Below the pieces are notes generated by a model. The model was not told where the DNA came from and did no database searches. It worked only from the letters and a program-made list of their open reading frames with translations. From NCBI RefSeq assembly GCF_041260665.1, contig NZ_JBGCCT010000025.1, positions 108,465-172,464 on the forward strand: a stretch of 64,000 nucleotides of DNA, in the 5' to 3' direction. Position numbers and translations under genes: made by a program. Below are positions 52,056 to 60,107 of this stretch, piece by piece (position 1 is the first letter of the stretch; the number at the start of each line of letters is the position of its first letter). The stretch comes from Catenulispora sp. GP43. Lineage in GTDB: Bacteria; Actinomycetota; Actinomycetes; Streptomycetales; Catenulisporaceae.

Positions 52056-52084
52056 TTCGTAGTTATGAATCAGATGACTGTCAA
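52056..52084 (-). promoter_or_regulatory. Housekeeping-type promoter of the Cys-peptide operon
   Basis: On the minus strand TTGACA (52084-52079) is separated by 17 bases from TACGAA (52061-52056). The surrounding 52030-52085 is AT-rich for this genome. Transcription would begin near 52048, leaving a leader of about 45 bases before the peptide's GTG. Confidence 0.6.
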
Positions 52085-52236
52085 GACTTCGGCGGCCGGG
52101 GACTATTATGGACATGTCTGTGAATTCCCTGCCATGACCCGCCACCGGCCTGCCACCGGCCCGCAATCGGCCCGCCGCTGACCCCCGCACGGCCGGGCAC
52201 GTGTGCCGCCGGGCACGCCGCGATAGCGTGAACCGC

Positions 52237-52749
52237 ATGAGAGGTCATGATCTCCTTGTCGACGCCTTCGGGCGGGTCCACGAGTCCGTCCACGCCGCCG
52301 TCTCCGGGCTCTCCGTGGAGCAGCTGCACCGCCGCCTCGACGACGACGCGAACCCGATCGGCTGGCTCATCTGGCACCTGACCCGCGTGCAGGACGACCA
52401 CGTCGCCGACGTCGCCGGCCTGGACCAGGTCTGGACGTCGCAGGGCTTCGACGCCAAGTTCGGCTCGCCGTACCCGGCCGCCGCCGTCGGCTACGGGCAG
52501 TCCTCGCACGAGGTGGGCAAGCTGACCGTGCCCTCGGCCGAGGCGCTCACCGACTACCACGACGCGGTGCACGAGCTGACACTCGGCTATGTCAGCGGCC
52601 TGAACGACGAGGACTTCGACCGCGTCGTCGACACCCGCTGGGACCCGGCGGTGACCCTCGGCGTGCGGCTGGTCAGCGTCGTGAACGACACCCTGCAGCA
52701 CGTCGGGCAGGCCGCCTACGTCCGCGGGATACTGCTGCGCGAGGGCTAG
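52237..52749 (+). CDS. DinB/mycothiol-transferase-like protein (DUF664 type)
   Basis: 170 residues forming a four-helix bundle. The pattern WLIWHLTRVQDDHVADVAG with its metal-ligand His, and the C-terminal NDTLQHVGQAAYVRGIL with the second ligand pair, match the DinB-like metal-binding family, some of which transfer mycothiol to electrophiles. ATG 52237 fits the domain start. It is divergent from the Cys-peptide operon, with 232 bases between. Function is probably detoxification; the exact thiol or substrate cannot be read. Confidence 0.85.
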   Translation: MRGHDLLVDAFGRVHESVHAAVSGLSVEQLHRRLDDDANPIGWLIWHLTRVQDDHVADVAGLDQVWTSQGFDAKFGSPYPAAAVGYGQSSHEVGKLTVPSAEALTDYHDAVHELTLGYVSGLNDEDFDRVVDTRWDPAVTLGVRLVSVVNDTLQHVGQAAYVRGILLREG

Positions 52750-52826
52750 AGCGCCGAGGTTGCGCACATCCCGGCGGCGAGTAGGTTCCGCAGCGACGGC
52801 ACTCCCCCGAATCCCGGAGGCGCATC

Positions 52827-54272
52827 GTGACAGAGCACGGATCCCCTCGCTCCGGCCCGTCCAGGCGGCAGGCCCTGTCCGGTGCCGCGGTGCTCGGCGC
52901 CGCGGCGACGATCGGCGGGGCCGGCCCGGCCGCCGCCGCCACAGGTACCGCGAGCTCCACCCCGATCGGCGTCGGGCGCCAGCAGCCCGGCCGCGAACTG
53001 CGCGCGCTGCTGGCCGCCGTCGATCCGGCGCGGCTGAAGGCCACCGTCCTGAAGCTCACGACGTTCGGCACCCGCCACACGCTGTCCAGCCAGACCGATC
53101 CGGCGCGCGGCATCGGTGCGGCGACCGACTGGGTGGCGGCGCAGTTCGAGGCGATCGCGGCCGCCTCCGGCGGGCGGATGACCGTCGCGCGGCAGAGCTT
53201 CGTGCAGCCGGTGGGGCCGCGCATCCCGGTGCCCACGACGATCACGAACGTGATCGCGACGCTGAAGGGCACCGCGGCGACCGAGCGCGTGTACGTGGTC
53301 ACCGGGCACCTGGACTCGCGCGTCACCGACGTCATGAACTTCACCAGCGACGCCCCCGGCGCCGACGACGACGCCTCGGGCGTGGCCGCCGTGCTGGAGA
53401 TGGCCCGGCTGTTCGCCACCCGCAGCTTCCCCGGCACGCTGGTGTTCGCCACCGTCGCCGGCGAGGAGCAGGGGCTGTTCGGCTCGGCATTCATGGCCCA
53501 GCAGATGAAAGCCGCCGGGACCGACGTACAGGGGATGTTCAGCAACGACATCATCGGGGCCAGCAGCGCCTGGGACGGCACGCCGCCGGAGCCGCACACG
53601 GTGCGGCTGTTCGTCGAGGGCGTCCCCACCTCGGAGACCCCCGCGCAGGCCGCGATCCGCCAGGAGGTCGGCGGCGAGAACGACGGCCCCTCGCGCCAGC
53701 TGGCCCGGTTCGCGCAGGACGTGGCCGCCAACGACGCGACCGGGATGGACATCCGCGTGGTCTGGCGCCGTGACCGCTACCTGCGCGGCAGCGACCACAT
53801 CTCGTTCTTGCAGCAGGCCTATCCGGCCGGGCGTTTCACGGAGCCGCGCGAGAACTTCAACCACGAGCACCAGGACACGCGGGTCGCCGACGGCGTGCAG
53901 TACGGCGACCTGGCAGAGTTCTGCGACTTCGACTACCTGGCCCGGGTCACCCGGGTCAACGCCGCGACGCTGTGGTCCCTGGCCGCCGGCCCCGGCACGC
54001 CGAAGGGCGTGACCATCCTGACCACGCCGCCGGCGAACTTCAGCGGCACCAACAGCACCACCTTGACCTGGACCCGCGGCGACGACGCCGGGCTGGCCGG
54101 GTACGAGGTGGTGCTGCGGGAGACCACGGCGGCGGTGTGGACCGAGGCGCTCGCGGTCGGGGACGTGACGACGGTGACGCTGCCGATCGCCAAGGACAAC
54201 GTGCAGTTCGGGCTGCGCGCGGTCGGGGCGGACGGGATGCGCAGCCCGGTGGCGTTCCCGGCGGTGGGGTGA
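52827..54272 (+). CDS. Tat-exported M28 zinc aminopeptidase
   Basis: 481 residues from GTG 52827 with CGGAGG 6 bases upstream. The N-terminus SRRQALSGAAVLGAAATIGG is a twin-arginine signal. The M28 domain has the zinc ligands His (VTGHLDS), Asp (GADDDASG), Glu pair (AGEEQGLFG), Asp (SNDIIG) and His (NFNHEHQDT). A C-terminal beta-sandwich of about 85 residues resembles fibronectin type III. It cleaves N-terminal residues from peptides outside the cell. It follows the DinB-like gene on the same strand by 77 bases. Confidence 0.92.
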   Translation: MTEHGSPRSGPSRRQALSGAAVLGAAATIGGAGPAAAATGTASSTPIGVGRQQPGRELRALLAAVDPARLKATVLKLTTFGTRHTLSSQTDPARGIGAATDWVAAQFEAIAAASGGRMTVARQSFVQPVGPRIPVPTTITNVIATLKGTAATERVYVVTGHLDSRVTDVMNFTSDAPGADDDASGVAAVLEMARLFATRSFPGTLVFATVAGEEQGLFGSAFMAQQMKAAGTDVQGMFSNDIIGASSAWDGTPPEPHTVRLFVEGVPTSETPAQAAIRQEVGGENDGPSRQLARFAQDVAANDATGMDIRVVWRRDRYLRGSDHISFLQQAYPAGRFTEPRENFNHEHQDTRVADGVQYGDLAEFCDFDYLARVTRVNAATLWSLAAGPGTPKGVTILTTPPANFSGTNSTTLTWTRGDDAGLAGYEVVLRETTAAVWTEALAVGDVTTVTLPIAKDNVQFGLRAVGADGMRSPVAFPAVG

Positions 54273-54335
54273 GCGCGCGCCGATGGCGCACGTGATCGCC
54301 GATAGCGCGGTTGTCGGAGGCGGGGCGTAGCGTCG

Positions 54336-55088
54336 ATGCCGATGACTGCACCGCTGACCTCGGTATACGCGGAGTATCGGCCCCGGCTGGCACCGGGCCG
54401 GTTCGTGGCGTGCACGTGGACGCAGGTGAACCGCGGCGCGCGCGAGTACCGGCAGCTGGTGGTGCCCGACGGGTGTTCGGACCTGACCTGGCAGGACGGG
54501 GCCGTGCGGCTGGTCGGGCCGGACCGTGCGGCGTGGCGCGCGCCGTTGGCGGCGGGGTCCGCGATCGCGGGTGTGCGGCTGCGGCCGGGGGCGGCGCGGA
54601 TTCTGCTCGGGCGGATGCCGGTCGAGGAGGTCCTCGGGGCGCAGGTGCCGCTGGAGTCGGTGACCGCCGATGTCGCGCTGCTGACGGAACGCTTGGCCGC
54701 GACCGACTCGCCGCAGGCGGCGGTGCGGGTGCTGGAGGAATTCGTGGCGGCGCTCGCCCCGCGCTACGAGCCGGACGCCGCGGTCGAGCAGGTGCTCAGG
54801 ATGCTGCGATCAGGTGGCATGTCGCCGCACGTTCCGGCACTGGCCGACGCCGTCGGCTTGTCGGAACGGCAGCTGCGGCGCCGGTTCACGGAGGCGGTCG
54901 GGTACGGGCCGAAGACCTTACACAGCATCCTGCGTTTCCAGCACGCGCTGGACCTGGGCCGGAGCGGCGCGCCCGGGCTCGCCGCGATCGCCTACCAGGC
55001 CGGGTACGCCGACCAGGCACACTTCGCGCGGGAGGTCCGGCGGCTGGCCGGGGTGACGCCGAGCGAATTGCTCGGAGCGGGCGGGTAG
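54336..55088 (+). CDS. AraC-family transcriptional regulator
   Basis: 250 residues. The N-terminal half is a DUF6597-like beta domain (YRPRLAPGRFVACTWTQ, VVPDGCSDLTW). The C-terminal double helix-turn-helix carries LADAVGLSERQLRRRFTEAV and LAAIAYQAGYADQAHFAREV then RLAGVTPSELL. A second ATG at 54342 is possible. The stop codon lies inside the first of two 16-base palindromes that precede the serine hydrolase gene, its likely target. Confidence 0.9.
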   Translation: MPMTAPLTSVYAEYRPRLAPGRFVACTWTQVNRGAREYRQLVVPDGCSDLTWQDGAVRLVGPDRAAWRAPLAAGSAIAGVRLRPGAARILLGRMPVEEVLGAQVPLESVTADVALLTERLAATDSPQAAVRVLEEFVAALAPRYEPDAAVEQVLRMLRSGGMSPHVPALADAVGLSERQLRRRFTEAVGYGPKTLHSILRFQHALDLGRSGAPGLAAIAYQAGYADQAHFAREVRRLAGVTPSELLGAGG

Positions 55089-55116
55089 GGCTGGCCCTAC
55101 GTGGGGCTAGCCCCAT
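55085..55116. promoter_or_regulatory. Two adjacent related 16-base palindromes before the serine hydrolase gene
   Basis: GTAGGGCTGGCCCTAC (55085-55100) and GTGGGGCTAGCCCCAT (55101-55116) are each near-perfect palindromes and are also direct repeats of each other with no gap. The AraC stop is in the first. Paired adjacent sites suit cooperative binding of a dimeric regulator, or they may form two hairpins in RNA. Confidence 0.6.
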
Positions 55117-55127
55117 TCCGCGGGCCG

Positions 55128-56348
55128 ATGCGGCTCGCCAGAATCGATCACGTGACAGCCATCGTGCGCCGCGCAGCGGCCTTGACCTTCGCGTGCTCCA
55201 CCATCGCCGGCCTGACCGCCGTGTCGAGCACGTCCGCCTCCGCCGCGAGCGCCGCGTCCTTCCCGCCGCTGAACCCGGCCGCCCTGCAAGCGGCCATCCA
55301 GACCCTGCCGAGCGACGACGCCGCCGGGGACGTCGTCCGCGTCGGCGAGCCGGGCGAGCTCTGGACGGGATCCACCGTCGACGCCGAGACCGGCCGGCAG
55401 ATCCCGCCGAACGCGCACTTCCACGCCGGCAGCATCGCCAAGACCTTCGAGACCGTCGTGATCCTCCAGCTGGCCGCCGAGGGCCGGATCGACCTCGACC
55501 AGACCATCCAGCACTACATGCCGGGTCTGCTGCCGGACAGGTTCGCGCCGATCACCGTCCGCGAGCTGATCAACTTCACCAGCGGTCTGCCCGACGTGGA
55601 CGAGGGCGCGCCCCCCGCCACCGCCGACCAGGTCATCGCGACCCGCTTCGGCTACCGGACCTTCGACCAGATCATCCAGCAGACCCTGAGCCCCACCGAC
55701 GGCCGCCCGGCGCCGGTGTCGCACTTCACCCCCGGCACGGAGCAGGAGTACAACTCCCTCGGCTTCCGCATCGGCGGCGCGCTGATCGAGCACATCACCG
55801 GCCACTCGTACAAGCAGGAGCTCACGGCCCGCGTCCTGCGGCCCCTGCACCTGACGCAGACCTCGGTGCCGGAGGACGACCCGGTGATGCCGAAGCCGTA
55901 CCTGCACGGCTACATGACCGACAGCCAGGGCCGGGCCGTGGACGTCAGCGAGCAGGGCGGCGACCCCTCCAACCTGATCACCACCCCCGCCGACCTGGAC
56001 CGCTTCATCACGGCGCTGATGCAGGGCCGCCTGCTGCCCGCCGCGCAGCAGAAGGAGCTGTTCGCGCTGCCGACGGACGGCCAGGGCCACCTGCTGCCGT
56101 TCGTCAACGGCACCTCCTGCCCGAAGGTGGCTTGCTTCGGCGCCGGGCTGATGTCGACGACGTTGCCGAACGGCGCGGTGCTGTGGGGCAAGACCGGGCA
56201 CGACGACGGGTACGCGAACGGGATGTTCGCGACCCGGGACCTGTCGATCCGGGCGGTGTACTCGATCTCGAACCTGAGCGTGGACTTCTCGGCGCCCAGT
56301 CCGCTGAGCGAGCGGTTGATCGGGGCGGTGCTGGCGCCGGCGAAGTAG
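55128..56348 (+). CDS. Secreted serine hydrolase of the beta-lactamase/D-Ala-D-Ala carboxypeptidase family
   Basis: 406 residues from ATG 55128; GTG 55101 is in frame but would begin inside the palindrome. A signal peptide with a TVSSTSASAASA-like cleavage region precedes the catalytic domain. Class C/R61-type motifs are Ser102 and Lys105 (GSIAK), Tyr208 (EYNS) and Lys355 (KTGHDDGY). Such proteins are peptidoglycan carboxypeptidases, esterases or beta-lactamases; peptidase of cell-wall type is the default. A disulfide pair may form in CPKVACF. Confidence 0.88.
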   Translation: MRLARIDHVTAIVRRAAALTFACSTIAGLTAVSSTSASAASAASFPPLNPAALQAAIQTLPSDDAAGDVVRVGEPGELWTGSTVDAETGRQIPPNAHFHAGSIAKTFETVVILQLAAEGRIDLDQTIQHYMPGLLPDRFAPITVRELINFTSGLPDVDEGAPPATADQVIATRFGYRTFDQIIQQTLSPTDGRPAPVSHFTPGTEQEYNSLGFRIGGALIEHITGHSYKQELTARVLRPLHLTQTSVPEDDPVMPKPYLHGYMTDSQGRAVDVSEQGGDPSNLITTPADLDRFITALMQGRLLPAAQQKELFALPTDGQGHLLPFVNGTSCPKVACFGAGLMSTTLPNGAVLWGKTGHDDGYANGMFATRDLSIRAVYSISNLSVDFSAPSPLSERLIGAVLAPAK

Positions 56349-56368
56349 GCCCCGGAGTAGGACCCGCC

Positions 56369-57295
56369 CTACAGCCTCCCGTAAGCCCGCAGCACCCGCA
56401 GCGCCTTCACCGTCACCCCCGGCCGCGCCTCCATCTCGGTGGTCGGCGACCACTTGGCCCAGTTGATGGGCCACCCGCCGTCCGCATCCTGCGATGCGGC
56501 CAGGTGGTCCAGGCTGCGCGCCATCTCCTCGTCGGTGAACCAGGCGCGGGCCGGGCTCGCGGGGTCCGGGGCGTAGTCGTGCGGGAGGTGGTACTCACCC
56601 TCGGCGTAGCCGGGTGCGATGACCGCCTCCTCAGGGTGCGCCGGGTCCAGCAGGACCGTGCGCTGCTCGCGCAGCAGCTTGCCGATGCGGTCGGCCTGGT
56701 CGGCGGCCCATGCCCGGTCCGGGGCGGCCTCCAGGAAGATCAGCGCCGACTCCACTCCGTAGGGGTGCGTCTGCTCCATGGCCTCGACCTCGCGGCGCGC
56801 GAAGGCGACCGCCGCCGGGATCCAGGGGTGGGTGACGCCGCTGCGCAGGACCGGGCCGAGGACCTGGCCGGTGGTCAGCAGGTCGGCGGCGGGGTCGGCG
56901 GCGACCGGCAGCCACGGCGGGCGCGGGTAGGCGGCCAGGGTCGGCAGGACCGCCGGGACGCCGCCTTCGGCGGTGGTGACCGTGGTCAGCCAGTCCAGGA
57001 CCGGGGTCACCGATTCCGCGTCGAGGCGGCCGGCGTCCCGCAGGACCGCCAGTGCGGTGGCGGCGGTCAGCGGCTGGGGTTCGGGGCCGCGGATGTCCGG
57101 TTCGAGTCCGTACGCGTAGCCGCCGTCGGGGGTGCGGTAGGCAGCCAGCGCCGCGGCCAGGCCGGAGCCGTCGGGGGCGCCGCCGAACAGCAACTCGAAG
57201 CGGCGCTGCTCCAGCACGCGCCCGGAGGTCCACACGAAGCCCGCGGCCCGCTCCAGCACCGATGACGGTGTCGCCGGGGAGATGTTCTGGTTCAT
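56369..57295 (-). CDS. Alpha/alpha-toroid protein related to prenyltransferases and squalene cyclases
   Basis: 308 residues from ATG 57295. Repeating helical units carry the glycine-rich turns typical of the fold: AAYRTPDGGYAYGLEPD, TTAEGGVPAVLP and HLAASQDADGGWPINWAKW. No DxDD motif of squalene cyclases is seen, so a cyclase reaction is not supported. Actinomycetes carry many such stand-alone toroid proteins of unknown role. It converges with the serine hydrolase gene, 20 bases apart, without an obvious terminator. Confidence 0.75.
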   Translation of the reverse strand: MNQNISPATPSSVLERAAGFVWTSGRVLEQRRFELLFGGAPDGSGLAAALAAYRTPDGGYAYGLEPDIRGPEPQPLTAATALAVLRDAGRLDAESVTPVLDWLTTVTTAEGGVPAVLPTLAAYPRPPWLPVAADPAADLLTTGQVLGPVLRSGVTHPWIPAAVAFARREVEAMEQTHPYGVESALIFLEAAPDRAWAADQADRIGKLLREQRTVLLDPAHPEEAVIAPGYAEGEYHLPHDYAPDPASPARAWFTDEEMARSLDHLAASQDADGGWPINWAKWSPTTEMEARPGVTVKALRVLRAYGRL

Positions 57296-57461
57296 GCCCC
57301 CGACGCTAACCGCGCCCGGCCTGCCCGTCTTGAACGTTCCGGCCATCGCCGACACCGTGCCGAAGGCCACAGCGCTCCCACACGACATGTACAGGGCCCT
57401 GCTCTAAGGTCGGCTATGACGTAGCAATGAACATGTTCCAGTTTCGTTGGGAGCCATAGTC

Positions 57462-58451
57462 GTGAGCACACCGCATATCGGTTACGCCGCCATGTTGGAG
57501 CAGTTCGGTCCGATCGAGGTGACCGAGTACTCGGCGCTGGCCGAGCAGCACGGGTTCACCGGCACCATGGCCGCCGACCATTTCCAGCCGTGGGTGCCGC
57601 AGCAGGGGAACGCGCCGTTCGTGTGGAACGTGTTGACCGCCATCGGCGAGCGGACGACCACGGACCTCGGTCCGGGGGTGACGTGTCCCTCGTTCCGGAT
57701 GCATCCGGCGATGGTGGCGCAGGCTTCGGCGACGCTGGAGGCGATGTATCCGGGGCGGCACTGGCTGGGGCTGGGCTCCGGGGAGGCGTTGAACGAGCAC
57801 ATCGTCGGCGGGTACTGGCCGGAGGCACCGACCCGGGTGGCGATGATGTTCGAGGCCATCGAGGTGATCAACAAGCTGTTCACCGGCAAGGACGTGAAGC
57901 ACTCCGGCAAGTACTTCACCCTGGAGACCACCCGGTTGTGGACGATGCCATCGACACCGCCGCCCATCTACATCGCCGCCGCCGGCCCGTACACCTCGCG
58001 CAAGACAGGTGAGCTCGCGGACGGGATCATCACCCCGGGTGCGGCGCACTCGAAGGTGGCCGGGGTGTTCGAGAACTTCGCCGCCGGGGCGCGCAAGGCC
58101 GGCAAGGACCCCGACGGCATGCCGAAGATCCTTCAGCTGCATCTGTCCTGGGCGCCGACCGATGAGGAAGCCCTGGCCAACGCCGTGACCGAGTGGCCCA
58201 ACGGCGGAATGAAGTTCCCCAAACAGGACATCCGCTCGCCGTTCGACTTCGAGCAGATGGCCAAGCTGGTGCGGCCGGAGGACTTCGAGGGCCGGATGGT
58301 CATCTCCTCCGACCCGGACGTGCACCGGGCCTCGATCCAGGCGTTCCTGGACCTGGGCGTGGACCGGATCTACCTGCACAACGTGGGCCGCAACCAGGCC
58401 GAGTGGATCGAGGTCTTCGGCCGCGAGGTGCTGCCGAAGCTGACCCGGTAG
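57462..58451 (+). CDS. F420-dependent oxidoreductase of the glucose-6-phosphate dehydrogenase (Fgd) family
   Basis: 329 residues from GTG 57462, with GGGAG 9 bases before; TTG 57447 is a weaker alternative. It is a luciferase-like monooxygenase fold protein: start HIGYAAMLEQFGP, LAEQHGFTGTMAADHFQPWV, GLGSGEALNEHIVG, and the closing LDLGVDRIYLHNVGRNQAEW. These features place it in the F420-dependent Fgd-like family. It would transfer hydride to the deazaflavin F420; the natural substrate may be a sugar phosphate or an alcohol. Confidence 0.9.
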   Translation: MSTPHIGYAAMLEQFGPIEVTEYSALAEQHGFTGTMAADHFQPWVPQQGNAPFVWNVLTAIGERTTTDLGPGVTCPSFRMHPAMVAQASATLEAMYPGRHWLGLGSGEALNEHIVGGYWPEAPTRVAMMFEAIEVINKLFTGKDVKHSGKYFTLETTRLWTMPSTPPPIYIAAAGPYTSRKTGELADGIITPGAAHSKVAGVFENFAAGARKAGKDPDGMPKILQLHLSWAPTDEEALANAVTEWPNGGMKFPKQDIRSPFDFEQMAKLVRPEDFEGRMVISSDPDVHRASIQAFLDLGVDRIYLHNVGRNQAEWIEVFGREVLPKLTR

Positions 58452-58459
58452 TCGCCGGA

Positions 58460-58483
58460 ACCCGCCGACGGATTCCGGCGGGT
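58460..58483 (+). terminator. Hairpin after the F420-dependent oxidoreductase gene
   Basis: ACCCGCCG pairs with CGGCGGGT over an 8-base loop, beginning 9 bases after the stop codon. No U-tract. Confidence 0.6.
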
Positions 58484-58639
58484 GCCAGCGATCGTGTGAT
58501 CGTGCGCCGACTGGTCCGGATGGCTGACATCCGGGCCGTCGGCGCTTCGCGTCCCGCAACCCGCGGCGCGGATGTTCGTTGTCGATCTCTGAAGGGGCGG
58601 ATCGACGCCCCGGCCTCATCGACTTGCCAAGGGACATCC

Positions 58640-59212
58640 ATGCACGGGTTTGTGAAGAAGGGTCTGCTGCTGTCGCTGGCCGCGGGCTCGCTGATGGTCA
58701 GCGGCGCGGGCGCGGCCGCGGCGGCCGACTCGGCCACCACCGAGGGCGCCGCCGCCGACAGCCCCGGGCTGGCCTCCGGCAACGCGGCGCAGGGCGCGGC
58801 GGACGTGCCGGTGCAGGTGTGCGGGGACGCCGGGTCGGCGGGCGCCGCGCTCACCGACGCGCTGGAGAACCGCTGCACCACCTGGGACAACCGTTCCTCG
58901 GTGCGCGGCGCGGCCGCCGACAGCCCCGGCGCGGTGTCCGGCGACGTCGTCGGCGGCGCGCTGGACGCCCCGGTGCAGGGCTGCGGCCTGGCCGGGACCG
59001 TCGTCGGCGCGCAGACCGACGCCGACGGGAACAGCTGCGACGACGTGCACACCGGCGCCATGGCCGTCGGCACCGCCGCGGACTCCCCCGGCGCCGTCTC
59101 CGGCGACGTGGTGCAGACCTCGGTCAACGCGCCGATCCAGTCCTGCGGCGACGCGCTGTCGCTGGGCAGCTTCGGCACCGGTGCGGAGGACAACCACTGT
59201 GTGAACGGCTGA
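58640..59212 (+). CDS. Chaplin-like secreted surface protein with three chaplin modules
   Basis: 190 residues from ATG 58640, with AAGGGA 7 bases upstream. A signal peptide (LLLSLAAGSLMVSGAGAAAA) is followed by three similar modules of about 45-50 residues. Each opens with ADSPGxxSG(D/N), has an amyloid-prone segment with a valine- or alanine-rich stretch, and ends with two cysteines (for example VQVCGDAGS to NRC). This is the chaplin pattern of streptomycete aerial-hypha coat proteins. The C-terminus has no LPxTG sorting signal, so it would be secreted rather than anchored. The modules are acidic and diverge from the classical NPAFGN ending. Confidence 0.82.
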   Translation: MHGFVKKGLLLSLAAGSLMVSGAGAAAAADSATTEGAAADSPGLASGNAAQGAADVPVQVCGDAGSAGAALTDALENRCTTWDNRSSVRGAAADSPGAVSGDVVGGALDAPVQGCGLAGTVVGAQTDADGNSCDDVHTGAMAVGTAADSPGAVSGDVVQTSVNAPIQSCGDALSLGSFGTGAEDNHCVNG

Positions 59213-59261
59213 GCGCCGAACACTGGTGAACACCCCCTGAACACTCCCGCTCCACCTCCCC

Positions 59262-59296
59262 GGTCCGGCCCCGCCACTGCGTGCGACGGCCGGACC
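59262..59296 (+). terminator. Probable terminator after the chaplin-like gene
   Basis: GGTCCGGCC pairs with GGCCGGACC over a 17-base loop, about 50 bases after the stop. A short TTT follows at 59302-59304. Confidence 0.45.
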
Positions 59297-59331
59297 CGGA
59301 CTTTGCGAGGTCTTTCGATCCCTCTTTCGAG

Positions 59332-59356
59332 GGAACGCAGGATTCGCGCGGCGCGT
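59332..59356 (+). promoter_or_regulatory. Possible ECF-sigma promoter before the proline-rich secreted protein
   Basis: GGAAC (59332-59336) and CGT (59354-59356) are 17 bases apart, the usual spacing of envelope-stress ECF promoters of actinomycetes. A small hairpin (CCCTC/GAGGG) overlaps its upstream edge. The downstream start at 59436 is about 70-80 bases away. Confidence 0.35.
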
Positions 59357-59435
59357 ACTCCCCGCTGTGGGCAACACACTGACCGTCAGGTCCGCAGCCC
59401 AGGAGGGTGCGGCACAAAAGGGGAGGTGGGTACGC

Positions 59436-60107
59436 GTGGCTACCCGGCACAGGAAGCCCGGCCCGATACGCAAGACCGCTGAGACGCTGCTGGGCGGCGC
59501 CGCGGGCATCGGGGCGGTGACCGCCGTGGCCACCGTGCTGCACACCGGGGCGGGCACGCCCGCCGCGGCGGGGACGTCCGCCCAGAGCGCGCCGTCCCAG
59601 CCCGGGGCGTCGTCCTCGGGGGCGAACGCCGGCGCGGACCCGGCGGTGGCGGTGGTCGGCAGCACGGTGCCGACGACCGCTTTGACGCCCGCGGCGCCGG
59701 CACCGAGCGCGACAGGTTCGGTGACGCCCTCGGACGTCGAGAGCACCGACACGCGCATACAGTACGAACCCACACACGCGGCTCCGCCGGCCTCGTCGCT
59801 GTCCTTCGCGCCGAACAGCCCGCAGCCGACGCAGGGGGCGTCCACACCCCCGCCGGTGCTGCGCTCACGGCCGCCTGCGCCGCCGACCGGGCAATCCAGC
59901 CAGCCCGGGCAACCCAGTCAGCCCGGCCCGCCGACGCCGACCAGCACGCCGCCGGCCCCGCCGACCACACCGCCCTCCCAGGCGCCCTCGCAGCCCGGGG
60001 GCGGCGGGAACGGAGGCGGCGACGGGGGCCTGGGCGGATTGCTGGGCGGGGTGCTCGGCACGCTCGGCAGCGTGACCGGCCTGCTCGGCGGGCTTGGAAG
60101 GCACTGA
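59436..60107 (+). CDS. Proline/glycine-rich secreted or membrane protein of unknown function
   Basis: 223 residues from GTG 59436, chosen because GGGAGG lies 9 bases upstream; the frame opens at 59367. A basic N-terminus and one hydrophobic helix (TLLGGAAGIGAVTAVATVLH) suggest a membrane anchor or signal. The middle is Ala/Pro/Thr/Ser-rich with QPGQPSQPGPP-like repeats, and the C-terminus is a glycine/leucine repeat (GGLGGLLGGVLGTLGS onward). No catalytic domain is visible. It may be a wall-spanning or coat-associated protein, given the chaplin-like neighbour upstream. Confidence 0.65.
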   Translation: MATRHRKPGPIRKTAETLLGGAAGIGAVTAVATVLHTGAGTPAAAGTSAQSAPSQPGASSSGANAGADPAVAVVGSTVPTTALTPAAPAPSATGSVTPSDVESTDTRIQYEPTHAAPPASSLSFAPNSPQPTQGASTPPPVLRSRPPAPPTGQSSQPGQPSQPGPPTPTSTPPAPPTTPPSQAPSQPGGGGNGGGDGGLGGLLGGVLGTLGSVTGLLGGLGRH

